DNA of 64,000 bases from Croceicoccus marinus (GCF_001661675.2 NZ_CP019602.1:1637501-1701500); one strand, 5' to 3'; positions 16,816 through 30,003 are shown, numbered from the stretch's first letter. Notes: generated by a model from the letters alone, not told the origin. A program made the numbers and translations.

Positions 16816-17157
16816 GTGCTTGGCGGCGCCCAACTTTCGGTAACGGATCTGCGCCGCGCGGCGCGCCATCCGGTGGATTATCCGGTACTTGCCGAGCATC
16901 GCCGCCTGGGTGACGTCCATCTGCTGATCGTCAACCTGTCCGCCAACGGCTTCATGATCCAGGGCGAAAGCCCGCTGGGCCGGGGCGAGCGCGTGCTGAT
17001 CCGCCTGCCCATCATCGGCCGGATAGAGGCGCATGTGATCTGGGTCGCCGACGACCGCGCCGGTTTCCAGTTCGAACGCATCGTGCGCCCCGACCTTTTC
17101 CGCCAGCTGGTCGAGGAAATGCAGCCGCGCGCCAGGGGCCGCCGCCGCCGCGGTTGA
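16816..17157 (+). CDS. PilZ domain protein
   Basis: A 113-residue single-domain protein. RRAARHPV at residues 13-20 gives the arginines of the c-di-GMP-binding RxxxR motif, and NLSANG at 40-45 is a variant of the (D/N)xSxxG motif. PilZ proteins are c-di-GMP effectors for motility, secretion or polysaccharide synthesis; the partner is not shown here. The start is GTG 16816 after a GGAGGAG stretch. A GGDEF-EAL protein that could control c-di-GMP lies at 54314. The C terminus is a cluster of arginines. Confidence 0.82.
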   Translation: MLGGAQLSVTDLRRAARHPVDYPVLAEHRRLGDVHLLIVNLSANGFMIQGESPLGRGERVLIRLPIIGRIEAHVIWVADDRAGFQFERIVRPDLFRQLVEEMQPRARGRRRRG

Positions 17158-17230
17158 TCCGGCGGCTGATCCGGCGTCTGGCGCGCGCTATGGCTTGCAA
17201 TCGCCGTGCCGGCGCGACACATCGCGGGTC

Positions 17231-17962
17231 ATGACAGAAGAATCGCTCAAGAACATCGCGCTGCTGATCGACGCGGACAATACGACCCCGCGCGGCATCG
17301 ATCCCGTGCTGACCGCCCTTGCCAAGCTGGGGCAGGTGAATATCCGCCGCGCCTATGGCAACTGGGCCAAGCCCGCGCTGACCAAGTGGGCGGGACTGAC
17401 CAATCGATATGGCATCCGCCCTCAGCAGCAGTTCGACCTGACCAAGGGCAAGAACGCCACCGACATGGCGATGACGATCGACGCGATCGACCTGCTTTAC
17501 CAAGGCAAGGTCGACGGTTTCGGCATCATGAGCAGCGACAGCGATTTCACCCCGCTGGTGACACGGCTGCGACAGGACGGGCTGACGGTCTATGGCTTCG
17601 GCAGCGCCAAGGCGCCCGACGCGTTCCAGAACGCGTGCACGCGCTTCATCGACATCGACGCGCTGATCAAGGGCGACGAGGATATCGACGAAGGCTCGGT
17701 CCAGACCGCCAGTTCCAGGGACGAGCCCAAGCCGCGCGTCGATGACGAGATGATCGACCTGCTCGGCAAGTCGTGGCGCAACGCCAAGCGCGACGCGGAC
17801 GGCTATGCGCGGCTTAGCGAAGTGGGGCAGATCGCGGGCAACCGGTCCAGCTTCGACGTGCGCAACTATGGCTACAAGCGGCTCAGCGATCTGCTGCGCT
17901 CGCTTGAACAGTTCGAGGTCACCGAAAGGGACGGGCATCCGGTGGTGAAGCGCCTGCGCTGA
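17231..17962 (+). CDS. NYN domain protein with C-terminal OST-HTH/LOTUS domain
   Basis: A 243-residue protein. Residues 1-160 form a NYN (LabA/DUF88) domain of the PIN-like nuclease fold: IALLIDADNT near the start, GKNATDMAMTIDA in the middle and FGIMSSDSDFTPLV, which together supply the acidic residues. Residues 170-243 resemble an OST-HTH/LOTUS RNA-binding domain with FDVRNYGYKRLSDLL. The combination is predicted to act on RNA. It is a single gene followed by a strong terminator, so the partners are unknown. Confidence 0.85.
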   Translation: MTEESLKNIALLIDADNTTPRGIDPVLTALAKLGQVNIRRAYGNWAKPALTKWAGLTNRYGIRPQQQFDLTKGKNATDMAMTIDAIDLLYQGKVDGFGIMSSDSDFTPLVTRLRQDGLTVYGFGSAKAPDAFQNACTRFIDIDALIKGDEDIDEGSVQTASSRDEPKPRVDDEMIDLLGKSWRNAKRDADGYARLSEVGQIAGNRSSFDVRNYGYKRLSDLLRSLEQFEVTERDGHPVVKRLR

Positions 17963-17987
17963 CCGGCCCCGACCCTGAACCAACGAA

Positions 17988-18015
17988 AAAGGGCGGCCCC
18001 GCAAGGCCGCCCTTT
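17988..18015 (+). terminator. Bidirectional rho-independent terminator
   Basis: A perfect 11-base inverted repeat, 17988-17998 and 18005-18015, with a six-base loop, sits between the converging NYN and TPR genes. Both arms begin or end in runs of A or T (AAA before, TTT after, plus CCCTTT), so it should stop transcription from either side. Confidence 0.85.
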
Positions 18016-18038
18016 CCCTTTGCACATCAAGCAGGCGA

Positions 18039-19406
18039 TCAGCCGGCCTTCATGTCCGCATAGGCGATCCACGCCTTGGCGAGCGACGCGCGGTTGCCGC
18101 CGGTGATCTCGCCAAAGGCTTGCTTGGCTTCCGCCATCTTGCCCTGGTCGGCAAGCGCGATGCCCAAGCCCATCTGTGCCTTGGCCTTGTCCGCCGCGCC
18201 GGTTTCCAGTGCCTTGCGATACATCGCCTCGGCCTCTGCGGCCTTGCCATAGCCCAGATAGGTATCCGCCACCGCAAGCGCGCCATCGCCGGTCGCGCTG
18301 GCCGCATCGGCATCCAGCTCGCGCAGCGTCTGGTCGTAACGGTCGGCTCCGACGCGCGCGGCCTCGGTCACCATCGAATTGCCGGTCGGCAGCTGGGTCG
18401 AGCTGTCGGTGAAGGTCTTGGCTTCGCCCGGGCGACGCAGCGGCTGCATCAGCTCGATATAGGCCAGCGCCTGGCGATTGTCGGTGATGCCGTTGTCGCG
18501 CGCCATCAGGCGCAGCAGGTCCAGCTGCTCTTCATCGCTGAAGTTGGGGGTGTAGACCTCGACGATCTTGTAGGCCTGGTTGCGCGCCTGCTGGCGGCTG
18601 TCGGTCTGCAGCGTCAGCAGGCCCCAGTCATAGGCCTGCGCGGTCTGGCCTTGGTTCACCGAAGCGGCGAGGCCGTCGAACGCCCAGCCTTCGGGAACCG
18701 GCTGGCCCGCAGCCTGGCGCGCGTCGATCATCGAGCGCAGCTTGGTCAGGCCCTCTGCCGTCATGTCGTCGCGGAAATAGGCGTCGACCAGCAGCTTTTC
18801 AGCGTTGCTTTCGGTATAGCCGCCGTCGACCGCCTGCTGCAGCGCGGTGCGCGCCTTGGCGTAATCCTGCGCGTTGAAGGCCGTCTGGCCTGCGAAATAA
18901 TGATACCTCGGCAGTTCCTCGGCCGGCAGCTTGCCGCTGTCGATCATCTGGTTGATGCCGCTGTTCTGCATCGAGAAATCAGCCATCTTCTGCCCGACGT
19001 TCAGTTCCATCTGGCCGAAGAACAGTCTGTCGTCCGGCGTCGTGATGGTCGGGCGCGCGGCTGCCATCTTGGCGGTGACGCCGCCCATCAGCTGGTCGAC
19101 ACGGGCGCGCGCCGCTTCAAGCTGCGACTGGGCCGCGGCACGCGCGGCATCGTCATCGGCGGACAGCGTGTTGTTCAGCGCGGTCATCGCCTGGTCCGAA
19201 GCGGCCTTCAGTTCCGGGTTATCGGCCGTGCCGTTCACCGATTCCTGGATCGCGATGGCATGGGGCTGGAACGCCTCGGAAATCTCGAGGCTGGATTCTT
19301 TTTCCTGCTTTTTCTGCGCATAGGCGGGAGCGGACACGCCCCCGACAGCGGTGACACCCAGGGTCAGGGCCAGTGCCATGGCCACGTGCGAAACGGAACG
19401 CTTCAT
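18039..19406 (-). CDS. Exported tetratricopeptide-repeat protein
   Basis: A 455-residue protein with a clear signal peptide ending near APAYAQ at about residue 30. The remainder is helical with TPR-like units; the best is near the C terminus, where AYLGYGKAAEAEAMYRKAL and GLGIALADQGKMAEAKQAF (the first with a T in place of the leading A) show the alternating small and large residues. The first 150 mature residues are Ala/Gln rich and probably helical. A strong AAAGGAG lies six bases before ATG 19406. It probably acts as a periplasmic scaffold, but the partner is unknown. Confidence 0.8.
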   Translation of the reverse strand: MKRSVSHVAMALALTLGVTAVGGVSAPAYAQKKQEKESSLEISEAFQPHAIAIQESVNGTADNPELKAASDQAMTALNNTLSADDDAARAAAQSQLEAARARVDQLMGGVTAKMAAARPTITTPDDRLFFGQMELNVGQKMADFSMQNSGINQMIDSGKLPAEELPRYHYFAGQTAFNAQDYAKARTALQQAVDGGYTESNAEKLLVDAYFRDDMTAEGLTKLRSMIDARQAAGQPVPEGWAFDGLAASVNQGQTAQAYDWGLLTLQTDSRQQARNQAYKIVEVYTPNFSDEEQLDLLRLMARDNGITDNRQALAYIELMQPLRRPGEAKTFTDSSTQLPTGNSMVTEAARVGADRYDQTLRELDADAASATGDGALAVADTYLGYGKAAEAEAMYRKALETGAADKAKAQMGLGIALADQGKMAEAKQAFGEITGGNRASLAKAWIAYADMKAG

Positions 19407-19782
19407 CGAGTACTCCTTTGACTTACAGGCTTGGCGGATGCGCAGAGGGATGCGCAGCGCCCGATCTCTCACAAAAAATCGCGAACCAGATGGCGAGGAA
19501 TATCCCGCATGACAACCGGTTCGCGTCGTAAAAATTACCCAAACAGGCCGCATCAGTACCAAGCCGCGACTGAATGCGGTTTGAATGGCAACGCTTTTGT
19601 GCGTTCGTGGTGCCCCCTTTCCGGCAGCAGGGCGACCGGACGGCGGCACGGGCCGGATCATCTGTGGAAAACGGCCCCTCGCGCCCTGCGTAGGGCCGGC
19701 TTCGCTGGCCATAGGCGGCGCCCTCGCCTAGTCTTGCCGGCAGACACGACAGTCTCATGATCTTACCAGAGCAGAACCCGCA
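19407..19782 (+). other. Divergent promoter region between the TPR gene and gyrA
   Basis: These 376 bases hold no convincing gene. They must contain the promoters for two diverging genes. An eight-base inverted repeat, 19480-19487 and 19518-19525, with 30 bases between arms, lies in the leader of the TPR gene and could be an operator or an RNA structure. I could not fix a -35/-10 pair for either gene. Confidence 0.5.
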
Positions 19783-22551
<2,769 letters not shown>

Positions 22552-22561
22552 CGGTATAGGC

Positions 22562-22584
22562 CCGGGCGGCGGCGTGCCGCCCGG
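22562..22584 (+). terminator. GC-rich hairpin between converging genes
   Basis: A perfect nine-base inverted repeat, 22562-22570 and 22576-22584, with a five-base loop fills the space between the gyrA stop and the stop of the converging YhhN-type gene. No T run follows, so termination is plausible but not certain. Confidence 0.5.
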
Positions 22585-22587
22585 CAC

Positions 22588-23262
22588 TTACCTGCGTTCG
22601 CGCCGCAGCATTGTGACGACCCCCGTCGCCACCAGCAATTGCCCGCCGTAATAGAGCGGCCAGACCAGCTCTCGCACCGATTGGCCCACCGCGCCACCGC
22701 GATCGACCAGCCGCGCGTTCACCGCGATCAGCAGCAGTTCGGACAGCAGATAGAACAGAGCGCCCAGCCCGACGCGCTGGCGCGGAAAGCGGCTGAGCCA
22801 TGCCATGGCAGCCATAATCGCCAGTAGCGCAGCCGATGCCGCGACTGCCCCCTGCCCCGTTTCGCCGACCATCAGGAACCACGCCAGCACCGGCGCGATC
22901 ACCACCGCGGCAAGCCCCGCAGCCATGACGGCGGGCTTCACACCAGGTCGGTGGTTGCGCCAGTACAATGCGATCGCAATCAGCTGAGACAGCGCATGCG
23001 CCAGCCCGCCCCAGCCATATTCCAGCGTGGTCAGGCAATCGCCGATCGCCGCGGCCACCATGACCAGCGCGATCAGCACGCCGTCGCTGCCAAGCGAACG
23101 CTGCCACGCATAGACCGCCAGCAAGCCGACCGGCACGCCCCTCAACAGCAACTGGTATAGACCGGGCGTCTGGGTCCCCTCGATCGCCAGCCACCAGATG
23201 ATGGCGGCCGCGATGGACAGCAGCAGCCAGGGGCGGCGTTCGATCAATGCGCGTTTTACCAT
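22588..23262 (-). CDS. YhhN-type (lysoplasmalogenase family) membrane protein
   Basis: A 224-residue protein with about eight hydrophobic segments. The GDCLTTLEYG segment with the conserved Gly-Asp, and the following LAHALSQLIAIALYWR, suggest the YhhN family, some members of which hydrolyse the vinyl-ether bond of lysoplasmalogens. The N-terminal RRPWLLL and C-terminal RRERR should lie in the cytoplasm. The start is ATG 23262, the first Met before the first membrane segment. It diverges from trmFO, 81 bases away. Assignment is by topology and short motifs only. Confidence 0.68.
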   Translation of the reverse strand: MVKRALIERRPWLLLSIAAAIIWWLAIEGTQTPGLYQLLLRGVPVGLLAVYAWQRSLGSDGVLIALVMVAAAIGDCLTTLEYGWGGLAHALSQLIAIALYWRNHRPGVKPAVMAAGLAAVVIAPVLAWFLMVGETGQGAVAASAALLAIMAAMAWLSRFPRQRVGLGALFYLLSELLLIAVNARLVDRGGAVGQSVRELVWPLYYGGQLLVATGVVTMLRRERR

Positions 23263-23343
23263 CAGTGCTCCAACTGGCCGTTTTCGGTCGGGGCGGCCTG
23301 ATTGCATTTGCCAAGCCATGGGCGCAATCGCTAACCCGCGCGC

Positions 23344-24726
23344 ATGAGCACAAATGCACAACAGATCCATATCATCGGCGGCGGGCTCGCAGGGAGCGAG
23401 GCGGCGTGGCAACTCGGGCGGCGGGGTTTCAGCGTCCGGCTTTCGGAAATGCGCGGCGCCAATCTTCCCGGGGGCGGCGACAGGACCGACGCGCATCATA
23501 CCGACGGGCTGGCGGAGCTGGTCTGCTCGAACTCGTTCCGGTCGGACGACGACACGTCGAACGCGGTCGGACTGCTGCACCACGAGATGCGCCAGTGCGA
23601 TTCGCTGATCATGCGCGCGGCGGCAGAGGCGCAGGTGCCCGCCGGTTCGGCACTGGCGGTGGACCGCGACATCTTTTCGGCACATGTCGAAAAGGCGCTG
23701 GCCGAACTGTCCAATGTCACCATCGTGCGCGAGCGTGTCGATACGCTGCCCTCCGACGGGCCGACCATCGTCGCCACCGGCCCGCTGACCGCCGCCACGC
23801 TGGCGCAGAGCATCGGCGCCGCCACCGGAGCCGACAGCCTGGCGTTCTTCGACGCCATCGCGCCGATCGTGCACCGCGAGACGGTCGACATGGACATCTG
23901 CTGGATGGCGTCACGTTGGGACAAGGGAGACACCAAGGATTACATCAACTGCCCGATGAACCGGGAACAGTACCTCGCCTTCCGACAGGGGCTGCTCGAC
24001 GGCGAGAAGACCGAGTTCAAGGAATGGGAAGCCAGCACTCCCTATTTCGAGGGCTGCATGCCGATCGAGGTGATGGCCGCGCGCGGCGAGGATACGCTGC
24101 GCTTCGGCCCGATGAAGCCGGTCGGCCTCGACAATCCGCATGCCGCGACGCCCGAGTTTCCCAAGGGCCGCTGGCCCTATGCCGTGGTGCAGTTGCGGCA
24201 GGACAATCGGCTGGGCACGCTGTGGAACATGGTCGGTTTCCAGACCAAGCTGAAGCACGGGGCGCAGAAAGAGCTGTTCCGCACCATACCGGGGCTGGAG
24301 AACGCCGAGTTTGCGCGGCTGGGCGGGCTGCATCGCAACACCTTCCTGAACTCGCCGATCCTGCTGGACCGCCAGCTGCGGCTGAAATCGGCATCGCATA
24401 TTCGCTTTGCGGGCCAGATCACCGGTTGCGAAGGCTATGTCGAAAGCGCGGCAGTGGGGCTGATGGCGGGCATGATGGCGGCCAGCGAATTGTCCGGCCG
24501 CGACTGGCAATCGCCGCCGCGCACCACCGCGATGGGCGCGCTGCTGTCGCACATCACCGGCGATGCCGTGGCGGAGACCTATCAGCCGATGAACGTCAAT
24601 TTCGGCCTGTTCCCGATGCCTGACGAGGCGGTGAAGAAGAAGGAGCGCAAGCGCGCCTACACCGACCGTGCCAAGCGCGATCTGGCCGAATGGCTCGGCC
24701 GCGAAAGGATTGCCGAACCGGCCTGA
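23344..24726 (+). CDS. trmFO: Folate-dependent tRNA (uracil-54-C5)-methyltransferase
   Basis: A 460-residue flavoprotein that uses methylenetetrahydrofolate and FADH2 to make ribothymidine at position 54 of t[16 protein letters not shown] near the N terminus binds FAD; the following blocks [34 protein letters not shown] and GPMKPVGL are distinctive for TrmFO. The length is normal. The stop lies four bases from that of the converging EF-hand gene. It replaces the SAM-dependent TrmA found in other bacteria. Confidence 0.96.
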   Translation: MSTNAQQIHIIGGGLAGSEAAWQLGRRGFSVRLSEMRGANLPGGGDRTDAHHTDGLAELVCSNSFRSDDDTSNAVGLLHHEMRQCDSLIMRAAAEAQVPAGSALAVDRDIFSAHVEKALAELSNVTIVRERVDTLPSDGPTIVATGPLTAATLAQSIGAATGADSLAFFDAIAPIVHRETVDMDICWMASRWDKGDTKDYINCPMNREQYLAFRQGLLDGEKTEFKEWEASTPYFEGCMPIEVMAARGEDTLRFGPMKPVGLDNPHAATPEFPKGRWPYAVVQLRQDNRLGTLWNMVGFQTKLKHGAQKELFRTIPGLENAEFARLGGLHRNTFLNSPILLDRQLRLKSASHIRFAGQITGCEGYVESAAVGLMAGMMAASELSGRDWQSPPRTTAMGALLSHITGDAVAETYQPMNVNFGLFPMPDEAVKKKERKRAYTDRAKRDLAEWLGRERIAEPA

Positions 24727-24730
24727 CCCG

Positions 24731-25207
24731 TCAGCAGGCGCATTTGCTCGCGGGCTTGGCCGGGCGGCGCTTCGGCGCACTGGTGGCGAACTCCGCGGGG
24801 GTCAGGCGCTGGTTGCTGTCGCCGTCCATCTTTTCGAACCGGTCGACGGTGGTGACGGCCCATTCCTCGAACGTCAGCAGATTGTTGCCGTCCGCGTCGA
24901 GCTTGCGAAATGCCTCGACGCGGGTCGACAGCATCTCGTTGCGCGTGATTTCCAGATCGCGGTTGCGGTCATAGCGGAAGAAGCGCTGCTGCTCGCGCGT
25001 CAGTTCCACTGCCTTTGGCAGCGCCGGACCCTGCATGTCGCCGACATCGGCGGCGGGCAGCGCTTCGGGATCGGCCGGCCTCGCTGCAGCCTCCTCGGCC
25101 TCGGGCAGAGGAGCGGCGGGGCTTTCGACCGCCCTGCCCTGCCACCAGAACACGCCGATGGCGACCAGCAACAACGCGCCGAAAGCGCCAATCAGCATCC
25201 GATTCAT
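24731..25207 (-). CDS. Membrane-anchored EF-hand protein
   Basis: A 158-residue protein. Residues 4-22 form a membrane anchor or uncleaved signal, followed by an Ala/Pro/Glu-rich linker. Three EF-hand-like calcium loops follow: DRNRDLEITRNE, DADGNNLLTFEE and DGDSNQRLTPAE, each with acidic or polar residues at the binding positions. The C terminus is Lys/Pro rich and ends with two cysteines. GGAGGGGG precedes ATG 25207. Such proteins probably bind calcium in the periplasm; the role is not known. Confidence 0.85.
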   Translation of the reverse strand: MNRMLIGAFGALLLVAIGVFWWQGRAVESPAAPLPEAEEAAARPADPEALPAADVGDMQGPALPKAVELTREQQRFFRYDRNRDLEITRNEMLSTRVEAFRKLDADGNNLLTFEEWAVTTVDRFEKMDGDSNQRLTPAEFATSAPKRRPAKPASKCAC

Positions 25208-25265
25208 ATGCACCCCCTCCGGTCGTTTCCGCGACCGCCCATAAGCCAATGATGGTTAAGGAATT

Positions 25266-25964
25266 TTATCGCCCCGTAAGTCCGGCGCGCATGGCCGACA
25301 GGAAATCTCCGGCACCGCCGATGGGCCGCCGTTCCGCCGCCGCCCGTTCCGCCATCGCGCGCATGACCCCCAGCGGACGCATCGCCCGGTCCAGCCGGCC
25401 CGTGGGCTGATCGGCCGCGCGCAGCAGCGAAGTCGCCCGCACCCGCTCCTCCTCATCGGACAGATGGATGGCAAGATCGGCCAGCGACCAGCGATAGGCA
25501 TGGCGCTCGATCCGTGCGCGATCGGCGGTGCTGCCGACAATTCGCGCCAGGGCAGTCATCGCTCGCACCCGCCCGTCTGATGCCGCGGCGAAGGACGTGA
25601 CCGGCAAAGGGGCTTCGCCGACCATGGCTTCCCACCCGTCGGCCAAAGCAGCCAGCCCGGACCGCTGCGCGTCCCATGCCGACAGATGCGCCAGCAGCGG
25701 CTCTCCCACAGGCCATTCGCTTGCGGGACGCGCGAACATCTCGCGCCACCAGGCAAGGCGGATCTGCGCCAGCATGGGTTCGCTCGCCTGCGCCACGATC
25801 CGCGCCAGCCGATTGTCGAGATGTATCAAGGCTGCCCAGTGCGGACGGGCCGCCGCGGGCGCATAGGCCAGCGCCAGACGCAGCGGCGGTGCGAACTCGC
25901 CCTCGGGCGCGAAGCTATCTGGCTGATATTGCCCCGGTTTGTCGGTTAAGTTTTCGTTTACCAT
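25266..25964 (-). CDS. Short squalene/phytoene synthase family protein
   Basis: A 232-residue helical protein. LALAYAPAAARPHWAAL and LAQIRLAWWREMF are the kind of motifs found in the short squalene/phytoene synthase group. The Asp-rich motifs for prenyl diphosphate binding (DxxxD) are weak: ALIHLDNRLARI replaces the first. So it may not be a synthase; the mitochondrial assembly factor NDUFAF6 belongs to the same fold family. The start ATG 25964 is the first Met, and its upstream region carries a CtrA-like box. It diverges from the tad-type operon. Confidence 0.7.
   Translation of the reverse strand: MVNENLTDKPGQYQPDSFAPEGEFAPPLRLALAYAPAAARPHWAALIHLDNRLARIVAQASEPMLAQIRLAWWREMFARPASEWPVGEPLLAHLSAWDAQRSGLAALADGWEAMVGEAPLPVTSFAAASDGRVRAMTALARIVGSTADRARIERHAYRWSLADLAIHLSDEEERVRATSLLRAADQPTGRLDRAMRPLGVMRAMAERAAAERRPIGGAGDFLSAMRAGLTGR
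25946..25961 (+). promoter_or_regulatory. CtrA-like binding site
   Basis: TTAA, seven bases, then TTTAC (25946-25961) resembles the alphaproteobacterial CtrA consensus TTAA-N7-TTAAC with one mismatch. It lies at the start of the leftward synthase-like gene and about 120 bases before the TadG-like gene. CtrA controls pilus genes in Caulobacter. A second TTAA-rich stretch is at about 26007-26018. This is a motif match only. Confidence 0.4.
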
Positions 25965-26079
25965 GTTTCTTGGCACCGTGCTTACCAGAGCAGCGGTACT
26001 TCCTGTCATTAAATTAACTGCAAACCCCGATTTCGCCGCCGCGATTCGGGAACCCATCAAGCAGGGAGACCGCGGTCTT

Positions 26080-27570
26080 ATGACGAGCATCGAACCGGCA
26101 CGCAAACGCATCCGCCGCCTTGCGGGTGCCCTCAGATCCTGCACGGCCAAATCCATTACGGCGGGCCTGGGCACAAGGCGCTTCGTGCGTGATCGCAGCG
26201 GCAATGCCACCATGCTGGTCGCCTTCGCGATGCCGATGGTGATCGGCGGCGGCGGCATGGCGATCGATTTCGGCCAGTACTATCTGTGGAAACGCGAACT
26301 GCAATACGCGAACGACCAGGCGGCCATCGCAGCGGCATGGGAAGTGCTGGACAGCGGCAGCACGGCGAAGATGACGGACCGCGCCAAGAACGCCTTTGCC
26401 GTGAACGAGCAGATCACGGCGGATTTCAATACCGATCCCTCGGTCCAGCTCGCCAACTATGCGGGCGGCGTCGGCAATTCGGTCATCGTTACATCCAGCG
26501 CGACCAAGCGGCTGCCCTTCACCTCTTTCTTCACCAAGAACGCGACGACCGTCAGCGTATCCAGCCAGGCTGCCTTCACCGGCGGCGCCACGATCTCGAG
26601 CTGCATGATCGCGGTGGACGAGCATAGCGGCGGTGCGGTGACGATCGGGGGCAATGCGGTCTTCACCGCGCAATGCGGCATCGCGGCGCTCTCCGATTCC
26701 TCGAAAAGCTGCACCGGCGGCTACGACTCCGGCGGCACGTGCCTTGGCTGGACCGGCGAGGACGCCATCACGGACAATGGCAACAGCTACGAGATCAAGG
26801 CCGGGTCCATCGCCACGGCAGGGACCGTCAGCGACACGCTGGCCGCCAAGGCGCAGGCCAATGGCGATACCGTCATCGAACATGCCACCAACCTGGCCGA
26901 TCCGTTCGCAGGCATCGAACCGCCGTCCAGCGAGGGCGTGGGACCCGGCACCTATATATGCAAGGCGACGGGCAAGAAGACGCAGGCGACCATCGACGCC
27001 TTCAACGCGGGCAAGGCCGACAGCGACAAGCTGGTACTGGGAGTCGCCTATCCGGGCGTCTACGACGGCGGGTTGTCGCTGGGCTGTGACACGACCTTCA
27101 AGGGCGGCGTCTATTTCATCCGGGGCGGCACGCTGACGATCAACGGAAATCACACCGTGCAAAGCGAAGCCGGCGTGATGTTCGTGCTTGAGAATGGCGC
27201 CAATTTCAAGATCAACGGCGGCGCCGACATCAACCTGTCGGGAATGGACGAGGGCGCACTTCAGGACCTGGGCTATACCGCCGAGGAAGCGCACAAGATC
27301 AACACGATGCTGATCTTCGAAACGGCCGACAATGCCGCCAGTCATGGCAATACGCTGAACGGCAACAGCAATACCTTCCTCAACGGCGCACTCTATACCA
27401 AGAACAACATTCTCGATCTTTCGGGCACGGCGGACGTGGCCAACGCCTGCCTGCTGCTGGTGGCAAGCAAGGTTAACCTGACCGGCACGCTGAACATGAC
27501 CAAATGGTGCAAGGATCCGCCGAACCATCCCACCACGATCATCTATGGCAGCGTATCGCTGGTGGCATGA
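26080..27570 (+). CDS. TadG-like pilus-associated surface protein
   Basis: A 496-residue protein. After about 35 basic residues it has RDRSGNATMLVAFAMPMVIGGGGMAIDFGQYY, the single membrane segment and Gly-rich start of Tad/TadG proteins. The body (roughly 110-496) is exported, rich in Gly, Thr, Asn and Ser, and carries spaced cysteines. Short repeated strands such as LTINGNHTVQS, NFKINGGADINLSG and TLNGNSNTFLNG look like a beta-helix. The rest of a tad locus is absent here. ATG 26080 follows GGGAG by 11 bases. The stop overlaps the next gene as ATGA. Confidence 0.85.
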   Translation: MTSIEPARKRIRRLAGALRSCTAKSITAGLGTRRFVRDRSGNATMLVAFAMPMVIGGGGMAIDFGQYYLWKRELQYANDQAAIAAAWEVLDSGSTAKMTDRAKNAFAVNEQITADFNTDPSVQLANYAGGVGNSVIVTSSATKRLPFTSFFTKNATTVSVSSQAAFTGGATISSCMIAVDEHSGGAVTIGGNAVFTAQCGIAALSDSSKSCTGGYDSGGTCLGWTGEDAITDNGNSYEIKAGSIATAGTVSDTLAAKAQANGDTVIEHATNLADPFAGIEPPSSEGVGPGTYICKATGKKTQATIDAFNAGKADSDKLVLGVAYPGVYDGGLSLGCDTTFKGGVYFIRGGTLTINGNHTVQSEAGVMFVLENGANFKINGGADINLSGMDEGALQDLGYTAEEAHKINTMLIFETADNAASHGNTLNGNSNTFLNGALYTKNNILDLSGTADVANACLLLVASKVNLTGTLNMTKWCKDPPNHPTTIIYGSVSLVA

Positions 27571-28082
27571 TGAAGATCGCGCCGCTCCTTCGCAGCCTGC
27601 GCGACGATGCGCGTGGTTCCGCCCTGATCGAGACGGCGTTCGTCGCGCCGTTCCTGGTCCTGATGAGCCTTGGCGGCGTCGAAGTCGCTAACATGGTCAA
27701 GCGCCAGCACGAGCTGCACAATGCCGCGTCCAAGGCGGCCGAGATCATGATGGCCGCCCACCCCGCGGACGAGGCGGCGCTGACCACAGTCATGCAGCAG
27801 CTTGCCGCCGCGATCCAGGCGGATACCGGCCTGACGACCACCGCCATCGGGGCATCCGTCGAACCGGACGAGACGAAGAACGATGTCGGCTATGTCATGA
27901 CCCGCTATCGCTGCGGCAATGCGACCGATTTCAAGAAAGCGAACACGGGCTGCACCGACTCGCCCAATGCCGAGCGTTTCGTCGTCTTCCTGCTGCGCGA
28001 CAGATATACGCCCGTCTGGACCGACTACGGCCTGGGCGACGATCTGCAGTACCGGGTCGAAAAGTCGGTACAGATCGGGTGA
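27567..28082 (+). CDS. TadE-like minor pseudopilin (first copy)
   Basis: A 171-residue protein. DDARGSALIETAFVAPFLVLMSLGG is a TadE-type leader: a Gly/Ser-rich processing region, a conserved Glu, and one hydrophobic helix. The exported part contains paired cysteines in YRCGN and TGCTD. TadE and TadF pseudopilins help assemble the Flp pilus. The ATG at 27567 overlaps the TadG-like stop; a second ATG three bases later is also possible. It belongs to a three-gene set ending in a terminator. Confidence 0.85.
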   Translation: MMKIAPLLRSLRDDARGSALIETAFVAPFLVLMSLGGVEVANMVKRQHELHNAASKAAEIMMAAHPADEAALTTVMQQLAAAIQADTGLTTTAIGASVEPDETKNDVGYVMTRYRCGNATDFKKANTGCTDSPNAERFVVFLLRDRYTPVWTDYGLGDDLQYRVEKSVQIG

Positions 28083-28086
28083 TGCC

Positions 28087-28533
28087 ATGACCAGCCAGAT
28101 CCCACGGTTCCTGCAGCGTCTCCACCGCGACCAGCGCGGCGCGACCGTCATCGAATTCGCGATACTGGGACCGGCATTGATCGCGATGCTGCTGGGCGTG
28201 ATGCAGGTCGGCCTCTACATGCAGGCCCAGAATGCGCTTAGCAGCGTGGCCGGCGACATGAGCCGCTACATGTCGGTGGAATACCAGAAGGATAACGAGA
28301 TCTCGAATACGCAGCTCGAGAATCTTGCCTATACGCGCGCGATCTCTGCGCCCTATCTGCTGAACGGATCGCGGGTCGGCACGACAGCCATCAACGCATC
28401 AGCGCAGCCGATCGCCAACGTGCGCGAGATCGAACTGACGCTGACCTATCAGGTGCCCAACGTGATGGCTTTCGCCACCATGGGCCCGATGGAACTGAGC
28501 TATACCAAGTCGATCTTCGTCACCATCACCTGA
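28087..28533 (+). CDS. TadE-like minor pseudopilin (second copy)
   Basis: A 148-residue protein. HRDQRGATVIEFAILGPALIAMLLG is a canonical TadE leader with Glu following the processing site and a long hydrophobic segment. The mature region has no cysteines, unlike the first copy, and ends in beta-like ELTLTYQVP and ELSYTKSIFVTIT. The start is ATG 28087, four bases after the previous stop. It is the last gene before a strong terminator. Confidence 0.87.
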   Translation: MTSQIPRFLQRLHRDQRGATVIEFAILGPALIAMLLGVMQVGLYMQAQNALSSVAGDMSRYMSVEYQKDNEISNTQLENLAYTRAISAPYLLNGSRVGTTAINASAQPIANVREIELTLTYQVPNVMAFATMGPMELSYTKSIFVTIT

Positions 28534-28567
28534 TCCGCTCGCCAGCGTCGGTGCAGGACCGAAACAG

Positions 28568-28594
28568 AAAGGCCCGCCAGAACGGCGGGCCTTT
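28568..28594 (+). terminator. Bidirectional rho-independent terminator
   Basis: An 11-base perfect inverted repeat, 28568-28578 and 28584-28594, with a five-base loop and a following TTTTGCTTTT, lies between the pseudopilin operon and the converging pdhB. The A run on the other side makes it usable from both directions. Confidence 0.88.
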
Positions 28595-28614
28595 TGCTTT
28601 TCGTCGCTGACCGC

Positions 28615-30002
<1,388 letters not shown>

Positions 30003-30003
<1 letters not shown>

